From contig CAJNDS010002403.1 in assembly GCA_905221605.1 (NCBI GenBank), positions 1-64,000 on the forward strand: a stretch of DNA of 64,000 nt, read 5' to 3'. The notes under the pieces were generated by a model. That model saw only the letters and a list, made by a program, of their open reading frames with translations. It ran no database searches and was not told where the DNA came from. Positions 31,901-41,400 of the stretch are shown in pieces. The translations under genes were made by a program, and so were the position numbers. Within the stretch, counting starts at the first letter, position 1. Every line of letters starts with the position of its first letter. This DNA is from Symbiodinium natans (taxonomy: Eukaryota; Sar; Dinophyceae; Suessiales; Symbiodiniaceae).

Positions 31901-33748
31901 CAGGTGTTTAGATTTTAGCTTCAGGTCTCTAAACCGTAAGCCCTAAACCCTAAACCCGACCCCAAAACCTAAACCCCAAACCTTCAAATCTAAGTCTCCA
32001 AAACTCGACACTGTAGGCCCTGAGCTTACTTAACGCAGCCGCTTGCCTCGGCATGCTCTAAGCTCGCTTCAACCCCCAATCGCTCCAAACCCCACAACCC
32101 TAAACCCTAAACCCTACACCCTCTACCGAAAGCCATGAACCCTAAACCCTGAACCCTAAACCCTTAACCCTAAACCATTGCCATGTCCTTCGCATCGAGC
32201 GAGCCCTGTGACTGCAAGCGATGTCTGTGCCGGAGCCGGCGCTATCATCGGCGGCACCAGCTACAGCTCCATGCAACGAGCATCAGCAAGCCTGACCACT
32301 GCAGGATCACACCACCCACATGGACTCCCTGTGGGGGGCGAGCTTGTCGGTGTCTTTGAAGACACCGACATCGGAGTTTAGGGCTTTAGAACCTTGCTTA
32401 GGGTACTTCTAGCCCGACGCATAACTACCACTAAGCCCTACACCCGAAACCCGAAACCCTACCTAGACCCTACTTGTAACTGCCCAAACATCCAAGCAGA
32501 CTTCGATCAGCCTCCCCCCCCCACCCCGCCCCGCCAAAAAAGCTTCAGAACATTCCAGAGCCTCCCCGAACCCCAAAGCCGAAAACTCAAGATTCTAAGA
32601 CACCGTTTAGCAAAAATGGGTGCCCTTTTTTGCTTAAAGGGGTTTTCGTGCTCTAAGCGGGCCCAAAGACAGGCACGCTCAGTTCGGAACTGTCCGCAAA
32701 CGATGCATAAAACCTAAACCTGAAACCCTGAAAACCCCCAACCCTAAACCCTAAACCCTTACCCTAAAACTTTAAACCCTAAACCCTGAACCCTAAAGCC
32801 TAAACCCTAAGCCCTAAACCCTACGTCACTTCCACGGTTGCCAGGCCTGGAAGCAACTCCAAGCCGTCCATGATGTCCACCTTTGTCATGGGAGCTTCGG
32901 GTTTACATCGGGTTTAGGGTTTCGGGTTTATAAGTTCAGGGTTTAGGGTTTAGGGTTTAGGGTTTAGGGGTACCCTGCGCCCTAAACCCTCAACCCTCAA
33001 GCTTAGGAGATGGGGTTCCCCCCCGCTCCCCGCACGCCGTTTCCCTCCTTCGTCTTCTGCTTCTTCTGCTTCTTCTGGGTTGTCAGGGAGGTGTGGTGGC
33101 CCAAGGGGTTTAGGGTTTCGGGTTCAGGGTTTGCTGCCTTCCAGCCAACGAAAGAAGCTGCTTCTCTCAACCGGAAAACCGTTTCTGCAACCCTAAACCC
33201 TAAACCCTAAACCCTAAACCTTCTGACATCGTTGTGGATGCCTGACGCTTGAACAAGAAGGGCCTTTGCAGTTCGGACGTGCTTGCTGCCTCACTGCCTG
33301 GCTACTAGTTCTCAGGGAAGCTGAGGAATTCGGTACCCCATATCCGCCTTCGTATAACACTGGAGGGACTTTGCTGGGGTCGTTCCCGACTTCCCCACTA
33401 AGAGCCTCCAAACCCCTAACCTCTGCAACCTAAAGCCCAAGAGCCCCCAAAGCCCTAAACCCTGAACCGCCAGGGAGATACGTTCCGCAGTCCACGTTTC
33501 AAGGAGTTGGGATGGTGGGAAGGACTTTTAGGGTGTTAAGGCGGTTTAGGGTTTAGGGTTTAGGGTTTAGGGTTTAGGGTTTAGGGTTTAGGGGTTCTAG
33601 GCGCGTTCAGCATGCTAAACCACAAACCCCAAAGCACCCTAAACCTTTCTTAGCATGCGGGCCGCAATGTTCTGGAGCTTTACCCCATGGCTGCGCAGCG
33701 TGGATGATCGCAGGGCCATGAGCTTGGCGTAGTCAGGCTCCTGCGCAG
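26614..33748 (-). CDS. HAD-superfamily phosphatase, ThrH type (paralogue B), partial at 5' end
   Basis: Exons in order: 33748-33653 (EPDYAKLMALRSSTLRSHGV), 32899-32825 (MDGLELLPG), 31903-31845 (TDFLQWLKPLVPR), 31042-30944 (FMITDGPEEYAFPIFQQLNH), 30242-30180 (AEVFCNFFEADDEG), 29838-29811 and 29790-29718 (LITRLKDQKLKI), 28492-28405 (TVQELQRLNFRIIAAR), 27912-27855 (QAVGNSFNDIVARL), 27148-27056 (MLRAAEKGILYRPSESIRKE) and 26726-26614 (IPVVKTYDELKAVIEGVVAD), ending in TAA at 26614-26616. They line up with the phosphoserine phosphatase/homoserine phosphotransferase ThrH from its PDYDxLM segment to its TYEDLK tail. The exon with the DxEG nucleophile was not found. Motif IV reads GNSFND, so the first metal-binding Asp is Asn; activity may be lost or altered. 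Intron positions differ from paralogue A. Confidence 0.7.
27150..27450 (+). repeat. Mixed TTTAGGG/TTTGGGG/GTGTAGGG block, poly-G and (CT)n
   Basis: A 150-bp G-strand array with TTTGGGG and GTGTAGG variants (27148-27303), a poly-T/poly-G run (27358-27380) and a CT repeat (27427-27448). It lies in the intron right upstream of the AAEKGIL exon of gene B. Confidence 0.9.
27935..28378 (+). repeat. CCCCTAAA octamer array, about 45 units
   Basis: The largest homogenised variant block: octamers with four C, starting with CCCCTAAG units and ending with plain heptamers at 28362-28375. Located in the gene B intron between the QRLNFRIIAAR and GNSFND exons. Confidence 0.95.
28868..28982. repeat. (AT)n microsatellite and poly-G run
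   Basis: About 18 AT units at 28868-28903, then 17-18 G at 28965-28982. Confidence 0.95.
29320..29485 (+). repeat. GGTTGGCTCCAGCCATCATCA repeats opened by a heptamer block
   Basis: Three units of about 24 bp (29328-29375), then CCCTAAA/CCCTCAA (29377-29420), then two diverged units (GCAGGTTGGGCCTGGCTCTGG, 29427-29480). The array looks inserted within a minisatellite. Confidence 0.6.
30680..30792 (+). repeat. CCCTAAA array
   Basis: About 12 pure units at 30680-30760, then a few CCCTCAA and CCCTAAA. Confidence 0.95.
30862..30954. repeat. CCCCAAA block with 11-bp flanking duplication (gene B)
   Basis: GCCAAGATGCC at 30862-30872 and 30944-30954 flank about 70 bp of CCCCAAA/CCCTAAA. On the coding strand, removing one unit gives HPMASWLDERF, continuous with the LTDG-type motif II exon. 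Confidence 0.8.
31392..31498. mobile_element. F3 MITE-like element
   Basis: CTTGGTACCCCGAGTAACC at the left, CCGGGCTACCAAG at the right; core CTTTATAAGGGAACCTTGAACC. Confidence 0.75.
32345..32370. other. Perfect 12-bp hairpin (TGTCGGTGTCTT)
   Basis: Arms of 12 bp with a 2-nt loop, inside a non-repetitive stretch (32165-32385) in an intron of gene B. Confidence 0.7.
33000..33110 (+). other. Pyrimidine-rich stretch
   Basis: CTTCTGCTTCTTCTGCTTCTTCTGG and neighbouring C/T-rich sequence. Low complexity; the frames over it are not called as genes. Confidence 0.5.
33537..33660. repeat. TTTAGGG array and short AGCATGC-flanked block
   Basis: About eight pure units at 33545-33595. To its right AGCATGC at about 33611-33617 and 33654-33660 flank a 36-bp heptamer-like piece next to the end of the EPDYAKLM exon. 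Removing it would join ARM to LNA in frame. Confidence 0.55.
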
Positions 33749-34316
33749 GTTTCCGAGAATGGGGTAAACCAGGGTTCAAGAGGTATAGGAAAGGGGTCAT
33801 TTGAGTTAACGTATGTGGGGGGTCTTCACGGGTAGTTTCAAGTAGGGTTCTAAGTACCCTAAATAAAGTCTAGCCAGGGTCAGGGTTTAAGGTTTAGGGA
33901 ACTCAAATTGTTGGTTGTGAGATGCTAGCAGGTGTTAGTTGTTAGCTAGTCGAAGTGTTTGGCGGCTAAAGCGCTAAATCTCAGAAGTGTGGTTTTTGCA
34001 CCAAGGATGTTGATTTCCGCAGGTGCAGATCGTGTTCCCTCCAAGAAACGTCGTCGTCTTGTAGGGGTACCGAAATCCAAAAACTCTAGGTCCCAGCCAG
34101 GACAAGGCCCAAACACGACCACCTCAACCTCAAGTCCGAGCCCAAGCCACTTAGGGTTTAGGTTTTAGGGTTTAGGGTTTAGGGTTTAGGGTTTACAAAA
34201 CGGGAAAGAAACCGACGCCGCAGCCAATGTCTGGTCTACGGTCTGATCCCCCCCCTTGTGATTCTCCTGAGCTGTCGTCACTTTGAGCTCGGGTATGCCT
34301 GTGCCTCAGGAAGAAG

Positions 34317-34390
34317 ACCCTAAACCCTAAACCCTAAACCCTAAACCCTAAACCCTAAACCCTAAACCCTAAACCCTAAACCCTAAACGA
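34317..34390 (+). repeat. Pure CCCTAAA array, ten units
   Basis: Uninterrupted heptamers, followed by a short inverted G-strand block at 34395-34420. Confidence 0.95.
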
Positions 34391-34479
34391 GTCGTTTAGG
34401 GTCTAGGGTCTAGGGTTTGGACTCCAGGCATGCGGCCCTTTCCATGCCGGCTCTGCGAGCCCCAACCACTGAAGTGATC

Positions 34480-34872
34480 TTGGGGATCCTTCCCTGACTT
34501 TGGGGTTTGGGGTTTGGGGTTTAGGGTTTAGGGTTTGGGGTTTGGGGTTTGGGGTTTGGGGTTTGGGGTTTTGGGTTTAGGGTGACTCAAGCCGACATAC
34601 TTGAAGGTTCATGGGCAGCTACAGCTGAAGTAGGGCAGTGCCTTTATCCAATTATCAGAACAACAGCTCCCCTCCCCATGAGCCCATTACACACAGTTGT
34701 CCAGGATCCCAAGAAACCAAACGCCAAACCCTTAAACCCCAAACCCCAAACCCTTAAGCCTAAACCCTGAAAGCCTAAACCCTAAACCCTAAACCCTAAA
34801 CCCTAAACCCTAAACCCTGAACCCTGAAACCCTAAACCCTAAACCCCAAAGTCAGGGAAGGATCCCCAAGAT
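34480..34872. repeat. Fold-back: 26-bp unique inverted repeat with telomeric arms
   Basis: GATCTTGGGGATCCTTCCCTGACTTT (34481-34506) is the perfect complement of 34847-34872. Directly inside the left arm lie TTTGGGG/TTTAGGG units (34503-34582); directly inside the right arm lie CCCTAAA/CCCCAAA units (34730-34852). A lone F1 end (34600-34640) sits in the loop. Confidence 0.85.
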
Positions 34873-35124
34873 CTCTTCGAGCGGCCCTCACCGAAGAGGC
34901 CCATAAGAGAGCCCGTCCGAGAGACCCAGGGTTTAGGGTTTAGGGTTTAGGGGAACTTCTAGCTGGAGGGTGTTTGGGTTTCGGCTTCTAGGGCTGAGGC
35001 CTTGAGGGTTTAGGGCCTCGAGGTTGTCAGCGAAGTGGTCAGCGTAGGAAGAGGCAGGATGCTGTCATTTGAAGGTTCAGGCATGCTTGTAAGGGAGATC
35101 TCGAATCTGAGGCGCTCTTTCCCC

Positions 35125-35265
35125 CCTAAACCCTAAACCCTAAACCCTAAACCCTAAACCCTAAACCCTAAACCCTAAACCCTAAACCCTAAACCCTAAA
35201 CCCTAAACCCTAAACGCTAAACCCTAAACCCTAAACCCTAAACCCTAAACCCTAAACCCTAAACC
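35125..35265 (+). repeat. CCCTAAA array, about 20 units
   Basis: Pure except one CGCTAAA. Confidence 0.97.
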
Positions 35266-35504
35266 TGCGTGCCCGAGGCGAAAAAAACGTTAAGTTTACC
35301 TTCAGAACCCCAAACCTTCCTTTTTTGTAGGTGATTGTTGCAACACCCCTTATAGGCTTTTAATCTAATTAAACCCTAAACCCTAAACACTAAACCCCAA
35401 ACCCTAAACCCTACAACAAAGGTAGGTTTGACGTTCTTAAGATAGGTTTTAGGGATATCGGGGAGCCGATGACCTCAACCCTCAACCCGAAGCGCTTAGG
35501 GCAC

Positions 35505-35804
35505 TTACATGGTCCTTTAATGATAAGGTTTAGGGTTTAGGGTTTAGGGTTTAGGGTTTAGGGTTTAGGGTTTAGGGTTTAGGGTTTAGGGTTTAGGGTT
35601 TAGGGTTTAGGGTTTAGGGTTTGAGGGTATTTGGGGTTTAGGGTTTAGGGTTTAGGGTTTAGTTACATGGTCCCTTAGCATGGGCTCTTGTCCAAGGGGT
35701 TCTCCCTACATATATACCCCTGAAAAATACCCTGTAACACCCAAGGGCCCATACATCAGAACCCCTTTAAGGGAGGTAAGGGACCACACCAAGGGACCAT
35801 GTAA
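35505..35804. mobile_element. F10 element with a TTTAGGG array beside its duplicated end
   Basis: TTACATGGTCCCTTAG (35663-35678) pairs with AAGGGACCATGTAA (to 35804). A second left end, TTACATGGTCCTTTA (35505-35519), lies on the other side of a 19-unit TTTAGGG array (35527-35661). The array is thus bounded by two copies of the element's left end. Confidence 0.75.
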
Positions 35805-35809
35805 CTACA

Positions 35810-36235
35810 ACACTGATCTTGGTTGGAACCCTAGCATCAACTATAATTCTAGCTGTTTCTTAGGAGTTACGGTACCCAAAAATGAAAAATTCACCATGAA
35901 AAGCCTAAGACTACCATTAGGGAAGCCTTTTTCCCGCCACGTGGCTATCGTGGACAGCCAGCCACGGCTCGGGCGCCAAAAACCCGGCGACGTTGCCTGG
36001 CGCAAATAAGAGGGTTTAGGGGCCAAGGCCATATCCTAAGCGTAAGCCCGAAAACTGCGCACCCTAAACTGAAAACCCTAAACCCTAAACCCCAAACCCC
36101 AAACCCTAAACCCTTAACCCTAAACTCTAAACCCTAAACCCCCAGCTCCGGGCCCGAATCGCACGCCGAGCGGCACACCAGCAGCCACATGGTCCTCGAA
36201 GATTCGGTCGCGCCTGGGCTCGTTAGGGCTTCGTC
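35810..36235 (-). other. Unassigned sequence; possible exon at 36150-36235
   Basis: 35810-36010 is unique and open in several frames. 36235-36150 reads PRRDRIFEDHVAAGVPLGVR on the minus strand and could be an upstream exon of gene B, but matches no ThrH segment. Confidence 0.3.
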
Positions 36236-36244
36236 GCCTGCTTA

Positions 36245-36395
36245 GGTTTAGGGTTTAGGGTTTAGGGTTTAGGGTTTAGGGTTTAGGGTTTAGGGTTTAG
36301 GGTTTAGGGTTTAGGGTTTAGGGTTTAGGGTTTAGGGTTTGGGGTTTAGGGTGTAGGGTTTAGGGTTTAGGGTTTAGAGTTTAGGGTAGGGTTGA
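36245..36395 (+). repeat. TTTAGGG array, about 20 units
   Basis: Pure G-strand heptamers with one TTTGGGG and one GTGTAGGG near the right end. Confidence 0.97.
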
Positions 36396-37046
36396 GGGAT
36401 TGAGGTTCAGAACTCCGCGGAACTATCAGGAACCAACATGGTCCAAAGCATTTTGAATAAGAAAACCGGAAATTCGGGACCTATGCGGCTGAAATCCCTA
36501 AAACAAAGATGTGGCTTGCATGGAGTTTAGGGAGGACTTGGACATGGAGCAACTCAAAGTGCAAAACCTAAGTCCTGACTGATGCTTCAGATCTGAAGCT
36601 CGAACCCCCAAAATTCTGAGGAACTAAAGCGCGTAAGGGAAAGGGGAATGGGGCCCATATTCTCCCCCGTATTAAAGCTTCTTAGGGGCTTTCTTGGGGC
36701 TTAGGGGTTTAGGGGTTTATGTTACTTCAGGAATATCTCCCTTGAATGGTGCTGGTGCCTTGGGGTTTAGGGTGTGGAGCTTTACGGTTCTGGGGCTTAG
36801 GGGTTTTTACTTCTACTAAGCTGCTCCCTTCGCTGAGCCCCACACCCGTGCTTGAAAGAGATTAGGGTTTGGGGTTTGGGGTTTAGGGTTTAGGCCTTTC
36901 CCCTGTTTTGGTTTATGCTTCATGGGTTCAGGGGCCTAATTCGGGAACTAGGGTCCTTTGTCAGCACGACTATTAATACGGAGCCAAAACCCTAACCCCC
37001 GCCCTTAGGGGTTTAGGGTTTGGCTTTAGGGTTTAGGGAAACGAAC

Positions 37047-37235
37047 CTACAGATGAAGAACGCCACAGGCCGCGCTGCTGAGTGGGGGCGGGTCTGCCAA
37101 TCGCTTTGGCATGATCTGCCTCAGTTTTGCGAACTCACGAACACTAGGATAGAATGGGGCTTTGGCGGACGTCAAAAAACCGCCCTCCTCCCCGTCCCCC
37201 CCTCCCACCACCGACAGAAACAACAACTTACGCAC
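37047..37235 (-). CDS. Open frame, uncertain
   Basis: Minus-strand frame ending KAPFYPSVREFAKLRQIMPK is protein-like, but the plus strand is also open over the same stretch. No domain recognised. Confidence 0.2.
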   Translation of the reverse strand: MRKLLFLSVVGGGDGEEGGFLTSAKAPFYPSVREFAKLRQIMPKRLADPPPLSSAACGVLHL

Positions 37236-37405
37236 GCGCGCGCAGAGTCACTAAACCCTAACCCCAAAACACAGACATAGAAAGACCAGCCAAGTCAATT
37301 AGTCCCCTGTGCGAGAGTTGGGGTCCAAGGGGCAGGAAGGCCCCCGGCAGCATCGTTTCACTCCAAACCCTAAAGCCTAAAACAACCCTTGAAATTCTGG
37401 TTTTA

Positions 37406-37512
37406 CTTGGAGGGCAGATCTAAGTAGGGGTAAGGCCAATGGAGTTATAATGGGTTATAACCTGTTTTAAGGTACTTGTACCCCTACTCATAGCTACCCA
37501 TGAACCTTCGAG
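37406..37512. mobile_element. F1 MITE-like element with TA flanks
   Basis: CTTGGAGGGCAGATCTAAGTAGGGG left, CCCCTACTCATAGCTACCCATGAACCTTCGAG right. Confidence 0.8.
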
Positions 37513-37514
37513 TA

Positions 37515-37682
37515 TTCGGTTGGCCGAGCTGCTTGTTTGCACTGAGGATCCGCCCTATCTTCACCCGAAGATCGTTGTGATCCTGGCCGCAGGCGCACCT
37601 GAACCCTCCCATCCTAGCCAGACATACAGGCTCAAGCTACACAAGCGGAACAGGCACACCGAACAACCCCTACACCTGCGTA
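37515..37682 (+). CDS. Plus-strand open segment between two F1 elements
   Basis: The segment reads LAELLVCTEDPPYLHPKIVV and ILAAGAPEPSHPSQTYRLKL on the plus strand, while minus-strand frames are interrupted. It is bounded exactly by two F1 elements. It may be an exon of an opposite-strand gene or a captured gene piece. No family recognised. Confidence 0.3.
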
Positions 37683-37805
37683 CTTGGAGGTACACGGGTA
37701 GTTAAATGTGGGATTATAAGCTTGGAAACTATAGCTCTAGCTATAGCTGGTTGCAAACTTATTTGCGGTACTTATAACCCTACTCATAGCTACCCATGAA
37801 CCGTA
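37683..37805. mobile_element. F1 MITE-like element, right end damaged
   Basis: CTTGGAGGTACACGGGTAG left; TAGCTACCCATGAACCGTAC right, where the final CCAAG is missing. Confidence 0.75.
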
Positions 37806-38275
37806 CTTTCCAATCTTGGCACAATGGGCCCTCAACCCTAAACGCCAAACCCCACATCCTGTGGAGCCGTCAGCGAACATTTGCGTACTTGGGGTTTAGG
37901 GTTTAGGGTTTAGGGCTTGGCATGAGTGAGGGGGTTTAGGGTTTCGGGTTTGGGGCTAGGCATGAATGACGGGGTTAAGGTTTTTAGGATTGTGGCCTAA
38001 AAGATATGAAGAAACAAGCTGGCGGCCACAACTCCCAAGTCCCTAAACGGCCCTAAACCCAAGATTCCCACGTTACCCCTGAAGCCTAAACCCTAAACCC
38101 TAAGCCCCGAACCCCATAGACCCCCACGCCCAAACATGCGAACCCATAATGCCGCAAGTCCCCAGACAACCCTCAAACAACCTGACCCGTAATCTTATCT
38201 TAGGCCAGTACATGGTGCTGAATATGTTGGGGGGAACCCGTCCGTTGTTTTCCCGAAAAAAACTCCCAACGGCCG

Positions 38276-38475
38276 AAAACCCGAAACCCTAAGCCCTAAG
38301 CCCTAAACCCGAAGCCCTAAACCCTAAACCCTAAACCCTAAGCCCTAAACCCTAAACCCTAAGCCCTAAACCCAAAACCCTAAACCCTAAACCCCAAACC
38401 CTAAACCCTAAACCCAAACACCCCATACCTCAGAAGCCTCAAGCAGCCCTGGGCTGTGGTCCTACACCCTAAACC
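38276..38475 (+). repeat. CCCTAAG/CCCTAAA block
   Basis: Mixed units at 38276-38415, and a three-unit insertion at 38464-38487 inside gene A. Confidence 0.85.
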
Positions 38476-41400
38476 CTAAACCCTAAAGGCTGTGGTCCTT
38501 GGCGACCGGAAACTCTGGATGCGCCTTGCGGACCTGATAGGCTTGGGGTTTGGGGTTTGGGGTTTGGGGTTTGGGGTTTGGGGTTTGGGGTTTGGGGTTT
38601 GGGGTTTGGGGTTTGGGGTTTGGGGTTTGGGGTTTGGGGTTTGGGGTTTGGGTTTTAGGGTTTAGGGTTTAGGGGGATTTAGGGGGATTTAGGGGGTTTA
38701 GGGGGGTTTAGGGGGTTTAGGGGGTTTAGGGGGTTTAGGGGGTTTAGGGGGTTTAGGGGGGTTTAGGGGGCTTTAGGGGGGTTTAGGGGGGTTTAGGGGG
38801 GTTTAGGGGGTTTAGGGGTTTTAGGGTTTTAGGGTTTTAGGGCTTTAGGGCTTTAGGGCTTTAGGGCTTCAGGGCTTCAGGGCTTGAGGGCTTTAGGGCT
38901 TTAGGGCTTTAGGTCTTTAGGGTTTAGGGTTTTAGGGTTTAGGGTTTAGGGTTTTAGGGTTTTAGGGTTTAGGGTTTAGGGTAGGGTGACTCTTTTTGGG
39001 CTGGGAATTCGTAGTTATTCCGACCCTCTATACGACGCCCTGAACCCTAAACCCTAAGCCCCGATCCCCGGGCTCTGGATGTGCGGGAAGTTTGGCTCCT
39101 GATTCAAGGAGGCCGACACTCGAATTCTCATGGGGTCCAGGGTTTAGGGGTTAGGAGTTTGGGGTTTAGGGTTTAGGGTTTAGGATTTAGGGTTTAGGGT
39201 TTAGAGCTTAGGGTTTAGGGTTTTTTTTTACCCTTCTGGCCCGAGGTGGAGTGGCAGGGTGTCGCTCGGTTGGCAGGACGTGGACCTGGTGCTGTCCGTG
39301 GTGCCTTGAGGACCGAGCTTGGACAGTATCGACGGACGTTGCTAACCTGCCGGGAGCTACGCACCATGTCTGAGCTAGGTGCAGGCCTAAACCCCTAAAC
39401 CCCTAAACCCCTAAACCCCTAAACCCCTAAACCCCTAAACCCCTAAACCCTAAACCCTAAACCCTAAACCCTAAACCCTAAACCCAGGACCCTAAACCCT
39501 AAACCCTAAACCCTAAACCCTAAACCCTAAACCCAGGCTAAACCCAGGCTCCTGCTCGGTGCCCTTGCATGGGCTTCCATCTCCGCCCATGGCTCTACCA
39601 AAAATTGCCGCTGGTGGCCTGTATTGGTGCAGCTGCCAAGTGGCCCTACTTGGAGATTCATGGAACTTATGAACCAATCATAGCTGTACTTGTAACCCAC
39701 CTCTAAGCCCCTCAAGCGCCCTAATATGGTGATAAGTACAGATACAAGTACAGTTAGAATTGGATCATAAGTACCATGAACCTCCAAGTACGTGCTTGGC
39801 AGCTCGGGCTCGGCCTCTAACCGGACTTAGGTACCTTGTCTGACCTCCATACGAGGCGCCCAAGTCCGTAATTCCCTAGGCCCTGGTGAGTTTAGGGCCC
39901 AAGGGGTTGACAGCTGCTCTCATTGAGTCGATATGTCGTTCGGGGGTTTGGGGTTCTGGGTTTGGGGACCCCGGCAATAAGCCAAAAGAAGTCCGAAGGC
40001 GTGATTCATGGGTTGAGGGTTTGGGGCTTTTGGGCTCAGGGAGAACAAACCCTAAAACCTTAACCCCAAACCCAAAACTCCAAACCCCGAACTCCAATTC
40101 CTAAACCCTAAATTCCTAAACCCTAAATCCTAAACCCTAAATCCTAAACCCTAAATCCTAAACCCTAAATTCCCAAACCCTAAATTCCTAAACCCTAAAT
40201 TCCTAAACCCTAAATCCTAAGCCGCAAACCCTGAACCCACAAGCTGAGATCTGGGGCGGCTTTTTCGGAGGGGTAGATGAGGATGCCGTACATCATTCCC
40301 CGATTCCCTACCAACCCTAAACTCTAAACCCTCAACCCTCAACCCCAAACCAAGGGCCTTTTCGGAGGGGTAGATGAGGATGCCCCTCTCGGCGGCGGTT
40401 AACATCGACACGTCATTGAAAGAATCGCCCACGGCGATGCATCCTCGGCATGCATAGGGTTTGGGGTTTGGGGTTTAGGGTTTAGGATTTGGGGTTTAGG
40501 GTTTAGGATTTAGGGTTTAGGATTTGGGGTTTAGGGTTTAAGTTTTAGGGTTTAGCTCCAAGTACTGCTCCTCGCCAGACTTCTGCGTCACCGCCGCGGC
40601 AGCATGCAAAGTCTTCTTGCGCTGCGTACACAATCTCGTGCTCGGCATGCTTCACATAACAACAGCATCAAAAGTTAGGCTTCAGAAGCCCGATCGCCAG
40701 CGGGCGTCGGGAGCTAAGCGAGTCCGAACTGCTACACCCTTAAACTCTGGAGTTATTAGGGTTTAGGGTTTAGGGTTTGCTGGAAGAGTTGTGTGCACTT
40801 TGAGACCAACTTGGCTTCATGGGTCCTCCTCTACCAGCACCTTCACAGAGTAAGGGTCTGCGTTGCTGATGCCTCCACTCCCGAGGCACTTTACGCCCAT
40901 GTTGCATGACATTGTGTCGAAGAATCGCCCCCTCCCCTCACTGAAAACCCCGCACCCCCTACTATAAAGTACTGAATAACACTCACGGGAATCCTAAACC
41001 CTAAACCCTAAACCCTAAACCCTAAACCCTAAACCCTAAACCCTAAACCCTAAACCCTAAACCCTCAACCCTAAACCCTAAACCCTAAACCCTAAACCCA
41101 AACCCTAAACCCTAAACCCTGAAAACTGAAAACCCTAAACCCTAAACGCTGCAATGGGAATTGATCACATTAGACATGCCTCGAAGGTGCGTGGATTTTC
41201 GTTCCGTTGCTCTACCAGCAACGCCACTTCGGATAGTTGTAACTGGGTTAAAGGGTTTAGGGTTAGGGTTTATGGTTTAGGGTTTAGGGGTTTATGGGGT
41301 TTATGGGGTTTAAGGGGTTTAAGGGGTTTAATGGGTCTAAGGGGTTCAGGGTCGAGGGTTCAGGGTTAAGGGGAAAAATTACGATGGGCGTTAACCCTAT

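Noticed and set aside
33959..34168. Nuclear protein with a SKKRRRL signal
   Set aside because: The basic stretch is short, the minus strand is open as well, and the frame ends in telomeric repeat.
40680..40745. 5S rRNA
   Set aside because: GCCCGATC and GGAGCTAAGC resemble two 5S boxes, but the remaining conserved parts are absent.
41160..41260. tRNA gene on the minus strand
   Set aside because: A GCTGGTAGAGC D-arm-like piece is present, but the anticodon stem does not pair and there is no T-loop GGTTCGAATCC box.
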